7,807 bases of DNA, taken from assembly GCA_964444795.1 (NCBI GenBank), contig CAYUIQ010000330.1, positions 1-7,807 on the forward strand. Reading direction: 5' to 3'. The notes beneath the pieces were generated by a model that had not been told where the DNA came from, ran no database searches, and was given only the letters and a program-made list of their open reading frames with translations. This document shows, one piece after another, positions 1 through 6,442 of this stretch (positions are counted from its first letter, which is position 1; every line of letters starts with the position of its first letter). This DNA comes from JABMRP01 sp964444795 (GTDB lineage: Bacteria > Planctomycetota > Planctomycetia > Pirellulales > Thermoguttaceae). The position numbers and the translations under genes were made by a program.

Positions 1-88
1 AACTCGGTGGATGTCCTTGCTTACGCTTCGGGTTACGATCAACCCGCGGATTATCCCGGTTGGCGACAAAACAGACCGGTTCGGCGCG

Positions 89-117
89 TTGACAAATCGG
101 CGTAACCTGTTTAGAGT
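89..117 (+). promoter_or_regulatory. Probable sigma-70-type promoter of argH
   Basis: A perfect -35 hexamer TTGACA lies at 89-94. After a 17-bp spacer comes TAGAGT at 112-117, which matches four of six positions of the -10 consensus. Transcription would start near 124, leaving a leader of about 40 bases before the first argH start codon. The position, spacing and strand all fit a promoter for the rightward block. The call rests on consensus match only. Upstream at 29-46 is a small hairpin (CGGGTT, 6-nt loop, AACCCG) of unknown meaning. Confidence 0.6.
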
Positions 118-151
118 GAAGATGTTGGATTTTTCTCGACACCTCTTCTTC

Positions 152-189
152 CAGGAAAGCGTACCGTGCCGTCAGGAAAGCATACCGTG
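152..189 (+). repeat. Tandem duplication of the argH RBS and start codon
   Basis: The 17-mer CAGGAAAGCGTACCGTG at 152-168 recurs at 173-189 with one change (CAGGAAAGCATACCGTG). The offset is 21 bp, exactly seven codons. Each copy holds an AGGAAAG ribosome-binding site followed six bases later by a GTG codon (166 and 187). Both GTGs are in frame with argH, so the gene has two equivalent initiation sites that differ by seven residues. Confidence 0.7.
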
Positions 190-1608
190 GCCGAAAAAGC
201 CTGGGGTGGCGTTTTTGATGAGTCGACGGATCGGCGGGTGGAGGAGTTCACCGAAAGCGTGAGCTTCGATCGGAGATTGTACGCGCACGATGTGGCCGGG
301 TCGGTCGCCCACGCCCGGATGCTGGCCAAGGTCGGGCTGATCACTTCCGAAGAGTGTCAGCAGATTGAGCAGGGCCTGGACGACATTCGCCGGCAAATCG
401 AGCTGGGCGAGTTTCCCTTCTCCGTCGAACTGGAAGATATCCACATGCACATCGAACGGGCGCTGATCGATCGGATCGGCGATACCGGACGAAAGCTGCA
501 CACCGGCCGCAGCCGCAACGATCAGGTGTCGACCGATCTGCGACTCTGGACCCGCGACGCCATCGACCGGATCGACCGGCGGTTGGTTGCACTGCAACGT
601 GCGTTTGTCGACCGGTGCGACGGCGATTTCGATTGCATTCTGCCGGCCTACACGCATTTGCAGCGAGCCCAGCCGGTGCTGGCGCCGCACTATTGGCTGG
701 CCTGGTGCGAGAAATACCAGCGCGATCGCCAGCGGCTGGCCGATTGCCGGCGGCGGGTCAACGTCTCGAGCCTGGGCACGGCGGCGCTGGCCGGAACGAG
801 TCTGCCGATCGATCGCCACGACGTGGCCCGGCGACTGGGATTCGACGACGTGGCGGCCAACAGCCTGGACGTTTCCAGCGATCGCGATTTCGTGCTCGAA
901 ACGGTCTTCGCCCTGACGGTCATCGCCGAGCACCTGGGCAGTTGGGCCGAGGAATGGATCCTCTGGTCGACCGAGGAATTCAATTTCCTCAAGCTGCCGC
1001 AAGCGTTTTGTACGGGCTCGTCGATCATGCCCCAGAAGATCAACCCCGACGTGCTGGAACTGACGCGCGGCAAAACGGGCCGGATGATCGGCAACTTGCA
1101 GACGCTACTGGTCCTGGTAAAGGGACTGCCCCTGGCCTACAACCGCGACTTGCAGGAAGACAAACTGCCGCTGTTCGACTCGGTCGACACGGTCGAGGCG
1201 GTGTTGGAATTGGCCGTGGGGCTGGTTGCCGGCGCGAGGTTGAATCGTCCGGCCATTGCCGAGCGGCTCGATCGGGGTTATCTCGACGCCACCACGCTGA
1301 TGGAATACCTGATCGGCCGGGACGTTCCCCAGCGGACGGCCCACGGAGTGGTCGGCCGGCTGGTGGGCGAGGCGAGAAAGCAGGATGTGCGGCTGGCCGA
1401 TCTTCCGGTGGAGTCGTTCACCGCCGCGTGCGGCGAGTTGGACGAGTGTGTGTACGACGTATTGGGGGTGGAACGGGCGGTTCGGGCGATGCAGAGCTAC
1501 GGATCGACCGGCCCGGACCAGGTGAGACGGCAAATCGAGCGGTGGAAAGAGCTTCTGGAATCGGGCCATTCCGGCCCGCGCACCGACGACGAGGCAAACC
1601 ATGACTAA
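166..1608 (+). CDS. argH: Argininosuccinate lyase
   Basis: This enzyme splits argininosuccinate into arginine and fumarate, the last step of arginine biosynthesis, in the cytoplasm. The 480 residues are close to the usual 455-470 and the protein looks complete. Family motifs appear in order: the N-terminal WGGVF (usually WGGRF), HTGRSRNDQ at 112-120, YTHLQRAQP with His164 (position of the classical catalytic His), and the mobile catalytic loop GSSIMPQKINPD at 284-295 with Ser285/Ser286. The KGLPLAYNRDLQEDK segment and the C-terminal lyase domain follow. The start is either GTG 166 or GTG 187, each with its own AGGAAAG site. The second gives MAEKAWGG, closer to typical ArgH N-termini. A sigma-70-type promoter lies just upstream. 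The 3' end overlaps the next gene by 8 bp, which suggests co-translation. Confidence 0.97.
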   Translation: MPSGKHTVAEKAWGGVFDESTDRRVEEFTESVSFDRRLYAHDVAGSVAHARMLAKVGLITSEECQQIEQGLDDIRRQIELGEFPFSVELEDIHMHIERALIDRIGDTGRKLHTGRSRNDQVSTDLRLWTRDAIDRIDRRLVALQRAFVDRCDGDFDCILPAYTHLQRAQPVLAPHYWLAWCEKYQRDRQRLADCRRRVNVSSLGTAALAGTSLPIDRHDVARRLGFDDVAANSLDVSSDRDFVLETVFALTVIAEHLGSWAEEWILWSTEEFNFLKLPQAFCTGSSIMPQKINPDVLELTRGKTGRMIGNLQTLLVLVKGLPLAYNRDLQEDKLPLFDSVDTVEAVLELAVGLVAGARLNRPAIAERLDRGYLDATTLMEYLIGRDVPQRTAHGVVGRLVGEARKQDVRLADLPVESFTAACGELDECVYDVLGVERAVRAMQSYGSTGPDQVRRQIERWKELLESGHSGPRTDDEANHD

Positions 1609-4129
1609 TCGCTACCGACAAATCTCCCGGCTTTGGATTCTCCTGCTCGCAGTGGCCGTTCCCGGCGCGGCGCGGGGACAGGATCCGGATGTCGCTTTGA
1701 ACATGGCCGAGGACGAGGTTCGTCTTCCCGACGACTTTCCCGAAATCGACGAGTTCGAAAGCTCGCGCATTCAAACGATATTCCTGGGCGAGCGTCACTC
1801 GCTTCGGGCCGAAGGCGGTCACGACGAGGAGCCGGCGGGCAAGCGCATCGCGCGTCAGGCGCGTTCGGCCCAGGAGCTGGCCAATGCAAACCGCCCCGAA
1901 CTGGCCCGGTATTTCCTCCGGCGGTTGGTCGACTCCGGCTACGACAAGATCGAGTTGGCCAAACTGGTCGAAGCGGTCGAGGTCATGCGCCCGGGGATCC
2001 AGATGATCTTCGAGGTCGAGCGCCGGGCGTCGTCGCCGGCCGCGGGCGGTTATTCGGAGACATCGTGGGGCAAGTACGTTCGTTGGGTCCGTTCGGCGAA
2101 ACTGCTTGCCGGCATGAACCGACCGGAGTTGGCCCGCTTTTTTATCCAACGATTGCTGGAAGCAAAGCTCGACGAGAAGCAGATGACGCGCCTGATCGAG
2201 CATTTTGGGTCGGCTATTTTTGTGGAGATGGCTGCCCGTGGAGATCTGGCTCCCGAGGCGTTGGCTCTGGCCGACGTCGTGTTGGCGGCGGCCAATTCGC
2301 AATGGGAGGACTTGCGGCACATCGAAGGACTGATCGGGCAGTTGCAGGATCCGTCGATCCGGGTACGCACCGCGGCGCTTGCCGGGCTGGGCCAGACACG
2401 CGGCACGGCGGTGGTGCCAATGATCGGCGTATTGGCCGATCCGGGGCGTGCCGGCGAGCACGCCAGCGTTCGTGCCGCGCTGGTTCGCATGGAGTCGGCG
2501 GCCGTCGGCCCGTTGCTGGCCGCGCTGGAATCGCCCGACGAGGCGCTGGTGGCCCAGGTGGTCGAGGTATTGGGCTACGCGGAGGCGAAGCGGGTGACGA
2601 TGTACCTGCTGAGCCCGTGCGTGTCGCCCGAGAGCCCGCCGCGCGTTCGGCAGGCGGCCCACGAGGCCCTTCTGCGACTGGTTGGGCAGACGCCTGAGCG
2701 GTTGGAGGCGGCTTCCCTGCTGGCCAAGGAGGCCCGGCGACACTACACCCACAGGCAGCCCCTCTCCACCGATAGCGAGGGCGACGTGACCTTGTGGCAA
2801 TGGGACGCGAAGCAGAAGAAGCCCGTGGCCAGGACGTATCTCGCCGCCGACGCATCCTTGTGGATTGCCGCCCGGCTGGCTCGCGACGCCCGCAAGGTAG
2901 CACCCGAGTATCACGACGCCGAGCGTCTCTACGCGGCAACCATGCTCGAAGCGGCGGCGTTCTCCAGCGGCCTGGAGTCCCCCCTGCCGGAGGATCCGGG
3001 AAGCCCGGCCACCGAGGTCGCCGCGATGGGCATGGAACTGATCACCGACGTGCTTACCCAGGCCATGGACAGCGGACACGTGGCGACGGCCGCCGCGGCG
3101 GCTCGCCTGCTCGGCACGCATGGCACGGCCAAGGAGCTGCTTTACCACAACGCCGGATTCTCGCCGCTGACCCGAGCCGCCCGACATCCCGACCGCCGGC
3201 TGCGATTGGCCGCCGTCGAGGCGATTCTCCGGCTCGATCCCCAGGGACCCTACGCCGGTTCGAGCTACGTACCCGAGGCGTTGGGCTACTTCTCGGCCAC
3301 CTCGGGAATCCGCCGCGCGCTGGTTGGCAGTCCGATGCCCGAAGACGCGCAACGAATCGCCGGCCTTCTGACCCAGTTGGGATTCGACGTCGACACGGCG
3401 GGGACGGGGCGCGATCTGTTCCGCCTGGCCGTTTCGTCGGCCGACTATGAATTGGCGCTGATCGATGACTCGGTGCGTTGGCCGGAGTGTACGCTGCTGG
3501 TGCAAGAGCTGCGCCACGACTGGCGCACGGCCCGCATGCCCCTGGGTGTCTACGCGCGGTCGGATGATCGGAAACGTCTCCAGCGCATGGCCGAGCGAGA
3601 TCCGCTGGTCACGGCGATCATTCGCCCTCACGACATGGCGACGATCACCTGGCAAGTAGACCAACTCCTGGCTTCGGCCGGCCGGACGCGCGTTCCCTTC
3701 GAGGAGCGGCAGCGGCAGGCGGCCACGGCGGTCGAGCGGCTTGCCGAGTTGAGCGACCAGCCAGAGACCCTGTACGACCTGTTGCGGATTGAGCAATCTC
3801 TCGAATTGGCCCTCCTGGTTCCGAAAATCGGCCCGCGGGCAGTGGCCGTGTTGGGAAATCTCGGCACACATCAAGGCCAGCGCAAGCTGGTCGATCTGGC
3901 CAGTCGATGGACGCTGCCGCTGGAACTGCGCAAGGCGGCCGTCGGGGCGTTCCGCACCAGTACACAACGCCACGGTATTCGGCTGACCGCGGCGGAAGTC
4001 GACCGGCAGTACGAGCGGTATAATCAGAGCGAGCACCGGGACGAAGCGACGCAGAAGATTCTCGGACTCCTTCTCGACCACATCGAAGCCACGGCCGAGC
4101 CCGTGGCCATGGCCGAGGAGGCCCAGTAA
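1601..4129 (+). CDS. Exported HEAT-repeat protein with an embedded degenerate receiver-like domain
   Basis: This 842-residue protein of unknown function begins with a signal peptide: basic residues 1-10, a hydrophobic core at 11-20, and a likely signal-peptidase I site Ala-Arg-Gly|Gln at 26/27. It is therefore probably periplasmic. Two related helical units follow at about 80-142 and 157-218, sharing the pattern RSAxxLAxxNRPELARxFxxRL. HEAT-like alpha-hairpins run from about 238 to 362 and again at about 480-545, and less clearly after 715. Between them, residues 570-690 have the alternating strand/helix pattern of a CheY-like receiver: IRRALVGS, GFDVDTAGTG, ELALIDDSV, MPLGVYAR, AIIRP. Asp622 falls at the phospho-acceptor position. 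The acidic pair after strand 1 is missing, and the conserved Lys is replaced by Arg675. HEAT repeats usually form protein-binding scaffolds; no catalytic motif is visible. The ATG overlaps the argH stop by 8 bp and has GAGG six bases upstream. The receiver assignment is by eye. Confidence 0.88.
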   Translation: MTNRYRQISRLWILLLAVAVPGAARGQDPDVALNMAEDEVRLPDDFPEIDEFESSRIQTIFLGERHSLRAEGGHDEEPAGKRIARQARSAQELANANRPELARYFLRRLVDSGYDKIELAKLVEAVEVMRPGIQMIFEVERRASSPAAGGYSETSWGKYVRWVRSAKLLAGMNRPELARFFIQRLLEAKLDEKQMTRLIEHFGSAIFVEMAARGDLAPEALALADVVLAAANSQWEDLRHIEGLIGQLQDPSIRVRTAALAGLGQTRGTAVVPMIGVLADPGRAGEHASVRAALVRMESAAVGPLLAALESPDEALVAQVVEVLGYAEAKRVTMYLLSPCVSPESPPRVRQAAHEALLRLVGQTPERLEAASLLAKEARRHYTHRQPLSTDSEGDVTLWQWDAKQKKPVARTYLAADASLWIAARLARDARKVAPEYHDAERLYAATMLEAAAFSSGLESPLPEDPGSPATEVAAMGMELITDVLTQAMDSGHVATAAAAARLLGTHGTAKELLYHNAGFSPLTRAARHPDRRLRLAAVEAILRLDPQGPYAGSSYVPEALGYFSATSGIRRALVGSPMPEDAQRIAGLLTQLGFDVDTAGTGRDLFRLAVSSADYELALIDDSVRWPECTLLVQELRHDWRTARMPLGVYARSDDRKRLQRMAERDPLVTAIIRPHDMATITWQVDQLLASAGRTRVPFEERQRQAATAVERLAELSDQPETLYDLLRIEQSLELALLVPKIGPRAVAVLGNLGTHQGQRKLVDLASRWTLPLELRKAAVGAFRTSTQRHGIRLTAAEVDRQYERYNQSEHRDEATQKILGLLLDHIEATAEPVAMAEEAQ

Positions 4130-4194
4130 GGAGGTGGCCCCTGACTGGGTGACCCGTGACTGGGTGGCCTAAGGAAAGGCTAATGCGTCGATGA
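4127..4194 (+). promoter_or_regulatory. Leader between the HEAT gene and the sigma-54 activator: anti-SD match and tiny ORFs
   Basis: The HEAT gene's stop codon begins TAAGGAGGTG (4127-4136), a full complement of the usual 3' end of bacterial 16S rRNA, but no ATG follows at normal spacing. The first possible start is GTG 4149, 12 bases on, giving a seven-codon frame (MTRDWVA) that stops at 4170-4172 in the same phase as the activator. A second AAGGAAAGG site (4171-4179) precedes ATG 4183. That opens a three-codon frame (MRR) whose TGA overlaps the activator ATG at 4191. The sequences are directly visible; translation of the tiny frames is inference. Confidence 0.35.
4141..4170 (+). repeat. 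Tandem 15-bp direct repeat in the leader of the activator gene
   Basis: Two adjacent 15-mers, CTGACTGGGTGACCC and GTGACTGGGTGGCCT, agree at 12 of 15 positions, with TGACTGGGTG shared exactly (4142-4151 and 4157-4166). The first copy ends in a small palindrome, GGGTgACCC (4147-4155). They could be a pair of operator half-sites on one helix face or a replication-slippage duplication. Nothing in the sequence decides between these. Confidence 0.5.
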
Positions 4195-5237
4195 GCAGTG
4201 ATCTTTCCCATGTCGGCGGTCCGCCGATTCCCGGCATTATCGGTTCGGGACCGGCGATGCGGGAAGTCTACCGGCGCACCCGCCAGGTGGCGCGATCCAA
4301 CGCGTCGGTGTTGCTTCTGGGTGAAACGGGCACCGGCAAGGAGTTGATCGCCCGGGCCGTGCATCAACTGAGCCTGCGCGCCAGCGGCCCCTTCATCCGG
4401 GTCAACTGCGGGGCGCTGACCGAGAGCCTCCTGGAGAGCGAGCTATTCGGCCACGTCCGTGGCTCGTTCACCGGCGCGGTGGGCGATCGGACCGGTCGAT
4501 TCGAGGCCGCCCATACCGGGAGCATCTTTCTCGACGAGATCAATTCCACCACCCCCAAGCTGCAAGTGAAGCTGCTTCGCGTGTTGCAGGAACGGGAGTT
4601 CGAACGGGTGGGCGATACGAAGACCGTTCACGTCGACACGCGCGTGATCGCCGCCAGCAACCGCGATCTGGTTGAAGAGATCTCCGCCGGCCGGTTTCGC
4701 GAGGATCTCTACTATCGGCTCAACGTCGTTCCCATTCATTTGCCGCCGTTACGCGGGCGGCGCGAGGATATTTCCGAACTGGTCGCCCATTTCCTGAAAA
4801 TCTACAACGAGTCGAACGATCGCCACGTACCCCACGTCGAACCGGCGGCCGTCGAATCTTTCCAGCAGTACGATTGGCCGGGAAACGTTCGCGAGTTGCA
4901 GAACTACATCGAACGGGCGGTCGTGCTGGCGCCGGGCGACGAGGTGACCCTCGATCTGTTACCCGACACCGTACGCGGCCGAACCGGGCGGCGCATTGGC
5001 CAGGTCCGGCCGGCCGATCTGGAGACCCTGGCCTCCGACCTCGTCGCCCAAGGCCTGGACACCGCCGCCGGCGAAGACAACCTGCACGGGAAGATTGTCT
5101 CCCGAGTGGAACGCGAACTGATCCGTCAGGTCTTGGCCCAGTGCAATGGCGTCCAAATCAAGGCGGCTCGGCGGCTGGGAATGAATCGCAACACGCTCCG
5201 CAAGAAGCTCAAGGAACTCGGGCTGGACGAGAAGTAG
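4191..5237 (+). CDS. Sigma-54-dependent transcriptional activator without a sensory domain
   Basis: This 348-residue bacterial enhancer-binding protein remodels sigma-54 RNA polymerase holoenzyme by ATP hydrolysis. The AAA+ domain begins almost at once, at about residue 15. It has Walker A GETGTGKE at 44-51, the sigma-54 contact loop GSFTGA at 91-96 (usually GAFTGA), Walker B with Asp115-Glu116, arginine-finger candidates Arg170 and Arg176 in FREDLYYRL, and GNVREL at 231-236. A linker leads to a C-terminal Fis-type helix-turn-helix at about 297-348. There is no receiver, GAF, PAS or FHA domain, so control must come in trans, as with PspF, or by expression level. ATG 4191 is the only usable start after the in-frame stop at 4170, and an AAGGAAAGG site lies 11 bases upstream. 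I saw no convincing -24/-12 promoter in the intergenic regions, so its targets are unknown. The second-position Ser in the loop is a conservative variant that leaves the Phe and Thr in place. Confidence 0.95.
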   Translation: MSSDLSHVGGPPIPGIIGSGPAMREVYRRTRQVARSNASVLLLGETGTGKELIARAVHQLSLRASGPFIRVNCGALTESLLESELFGHVRGSFTGAVGDRTGRFEAAHTGSIFLDEINSTTPKLQVKLLRVLQEREFERVGDTKTVHVDTRVIAASNRDLVEEISAGRFREDLYYRLNVVPIHLPPLRGRREDISELVAHFLKIYNESNDRHVPHVEPAAVESFQQYDWPGNVRELQNYIERAVVLAPGDEVTLDLLPDTVRGRTGRRIGQVRPADLETLASDLVAQGLDTAAGEDNLHGKIVSRVERELIRQVLAQCNGVQIKAARRLGMNRNTLRKKLKELGLDEK

Positions 5238-5241
5238 CCCG

Positions 5242-5316
5242 GAAAAAGGGGACAGGTACATTTTGTGCGAAGCACCCTCCGGGCCGTTCCGGCAAAATGT
5301 ACCTGTCCCCTTTTTC
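5242..5316. repeat. Perfect 24-bp inverted repeat, likely dispersed element and two-way terminator
   Basis: The left arm (5242-5265) and right arm (5293-5316) are exact reverse complements, 24 bp each, with a 27-nt spacer. The core is GGGGACAGGTACATTTTG flanked by A5/T5 runs. The RNA from either strand would fold into a long stem ending in a U-run. Since it lies between convergent genes, it could terminate both. The spacer holds a smaller CCGG/CCGG stem (5279-5292). The form resembles palindromic repeats scattered through planctomycete and other genomes, in some cases linked to REP-type transposases. That family assignment is from memory, and no transposase is present here. Confidence 0.85.
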
Positions 5317-5328
5317 GAACCCGAAGGG

Positions 5329-6273
5329 CTACTTCTTCTTCGGCTTGGGCAGCGTTTGCATGAGCGTGCGGACCTTCTCCACCGTCTGCTTGTTCACGTC
5401 GGGGGCCTTGATCGTGTTGGCAATCGTGTCCGCCTTCTTGAGTACTTCGTGGGCCCGCGTGTGGCGACTGGCCTTGGAGAGCTTCTCCGCGATATTGATC
5501 AGGGCGTGTGCCCCGCTGGCGGGGTCTTCGATCTTCCCGGCCTCGCCCTCAGCGTCGTCGAACGTCGCCGATGCATCGCTGATCTTCAAGGCGGCCTGTT
5601 GGGCGGCGACCGCGGCCAGTGCGTCGGCCCGGTTACGCGCGTCGGGCATCGATTCGACGAAACTCCTGATGGTGCCCATGATCCGGTTGTAGTCGCTCGT
5701 CGCTTCGAATTGGTAGAAGCTGCCGGCCACCTCGGTCAGCACGAGGAGTTTTCCCATGGGATCGCTCATCCCGTCGGCCAGCTCCACGGCTTCCTTCAGC
5801 GTGCTTCTTGCGTCGGAAGGATTTCCGATCACGCCGTACGCGCGTCCCACTTTGGCCAGAACGATTCCCTTTCGTTCGGCGCTTTCCGCTTCGTCGATTT
5901 CCTTCACGGCCTTCGTGGCCTTTTCCGCCAATTCCTTGGCACCGTTCGGCTCGCCGATCTGGTTCTTTCCCTCGGCCAGTTGGGCAAACACTTCCGCACG
6001 GCCCGCGGCGTCCTCGATCTCCTCGCACGCTTCCACCGCCTTGCCGATCGTGTTGTTCGCGCCGGGTTGGTCCCCGCTATTGAATCGCTGGACGGCGATA
6101 CCGGCGAGTTTCTTGGCTCGGGACGCCGGATCGGAATCCTCCATGGCCGTCTTGACCTGCTCGTCGAAGCCCTTTGTCTTCTTCTTGCTCGACGATCCAC
6201 ATCCGCCACAGCCGACGGCCGTCAACGTGAACATTCCCACAAAACACCATACGGCAAGCCTGCGCGAAACCAT
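5329..6273 (-). CDS. Lipoprotein with TPR-like alpha-helical repeats
   Basis: This 314-residue protein has no recognised function. A signal sequence with Arg4-Arg5 and a hydrophobic stretch ends in a lipobox Ala-Val-Gly|Cys22, so it is probably lipid-anchored. A Gly/Ser/Lys-rich linker (23-35) leads to about six helical hairpins with a period of about 40-42 residues, with equivalent positions at Arg52, Arg92 and Arg134. The repeat pattern is roughly RAxxLAxIA, then G(D/E/N)xxxA, then KAVExAxxI, as in tetratricopeptide-like folds that bind other proteins. The protein is rich in Ala, Lys and Glu and ends in Lys-Pro-Lys-Lys-Lys. The start has a strong site, AGGAAGAGGT (6281-6290), ending 7 bases upstream. 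A promoter with a perfect -10 lies about 85 bases upstream, so it need not depend on the aminotransferase gene. The stop codon lies inside an inverted repeat shared with the facing gene. Confidence 0.88.
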   Translation of the reverse strand: MVSRRLAVWCFVGMFTLTAVGCGGCGSSSKKKTKGFDEQVKTAMEDSDPASRAKKLAGIAVQRFNSGDQPGANNTIGKAVEACEEIEDAAGRAEVFAQLAEGKNQIGEPNGAKELAEKATKAVKEIDEAESAERKGIVLAKVGRAYGVIGNPSDARSTLKEAVELADGMSDPMGKLLVLTEVAGSFYQFEATSDYNRIMGTIRSFVESMPDARNRADALAAVAAQQAALKISDASATFDDAEGEAGKIEDPASGAHALINIAEKLSKASRHTRAHEVLKKADTIANTIKAPDVNKQTVEKVRTLMQTLPKPKKK

Positions 6274-6280
6274 TACTGAT

Positions 6281-6290
6281 ACCTCTTCCT
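6281..6290 (-). promoter_or_regulatory. Strong ribosome-binding site of the lipoprotein gene
   Basis: Read on the minus strand this is AGGAAGAGGT, with two purine-rich Shine-Dalgarno matches, 7 bases before ATG at 6273. It fixes the start and, together with the nearby promoter, suggests a well-expressed gene. Confidence 0.6.
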
Positions 6291-6357
6291 GAAAAAAACC
6301 TTCGCTTCGGTTGTGTTGTGATAAGAAGGGAGACTACCGGCGGGGACATCTCTCGGA

Positions 6358-6386
6358 ATTATACCTTTTCCTCGGACTGAAATCGA
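6358..6386 (-). promoter_or_regulatory. Probable promoter of the lipoprotein gene
   Basis: On the minus strand a perfect -10 box TATAAT (6363-6358) lies 17 bp downstream of TCGATT (6386-6381), a weak three-of-six -35 match. Transcription would start near 6351, giving a leader of about 78 bases. Perfect TATAAT in an intergenic stretch of a GC-rich genome is unlikely to be chance, but the -35 is poor, so an activator may help. A 13-bp palindrome TTTCCCTGGGAAA lies just upstream at 6396-6408 and could be its binding site. Confidence 0.5.
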
Positions 6387-6395
6387 GCGGCCTGA

Positions 6396-6408
6396 TTTCC
6401 CTGGGAAA
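6396..6408. promoter_or_regulatory. Small palindrome upstream of the lipoprotein promoter
   Basis: TTTCCCTGGGAAA has two 6-bp arms around a central base. It lies about 10 bp upstream of the weak -35 and 34 bp beyond the dapL stop codon. It could be an operator or activator site, or just a short hairpin. No family of regulators is recognised. Confidence 0.25.
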
Positions 6409-6442
6409 AAGGAGGTATCCCGATTTCGAGCCGCCGAGCCGG

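Noticed and set aside
8..21. TGG...TTGCT resembling a sigma-54 -24/-12 promoter upstream of argH
   Set aside because: The distance between GG and GC is two bases shorter than the strict spacing sigma-54 requires, and a good sigma-70-type promoter lies downstream.
1..105. An open plus-strand frame from the window edge to a TAA at 103-105, possibly the C-terminus of an upstream gene
   Set aside because: Only 34 codons, not recognisable, and its end overlaps the argH -35 box. It could be real, but nothing supports it beyond being open.
1418..4081. An 887-codon open frame on the minus strand opposite the end of argH and most of the HEAT gene
   Set aside because: It is antisense to two well-supported genes, spans their junction, is rich in Arg/Gln/Gly/His with no recognisable domain, and is explained by GC-rich codon bias in the sense genes.
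5263..6279. A 338-codon plus-strand open frame opposite the lipoprotein gene
   Set aside because: It starts inside the palindrome and is the antisense shadow of a gene with signal sequence, lipobox, repeats and a good ribosome-binding site.
6409..6416. AGGAGGT on the plus strand
   Set aside because: No plus-strand gene starts nearby; the downstream sequence is the antisense of the dapL 3' end.
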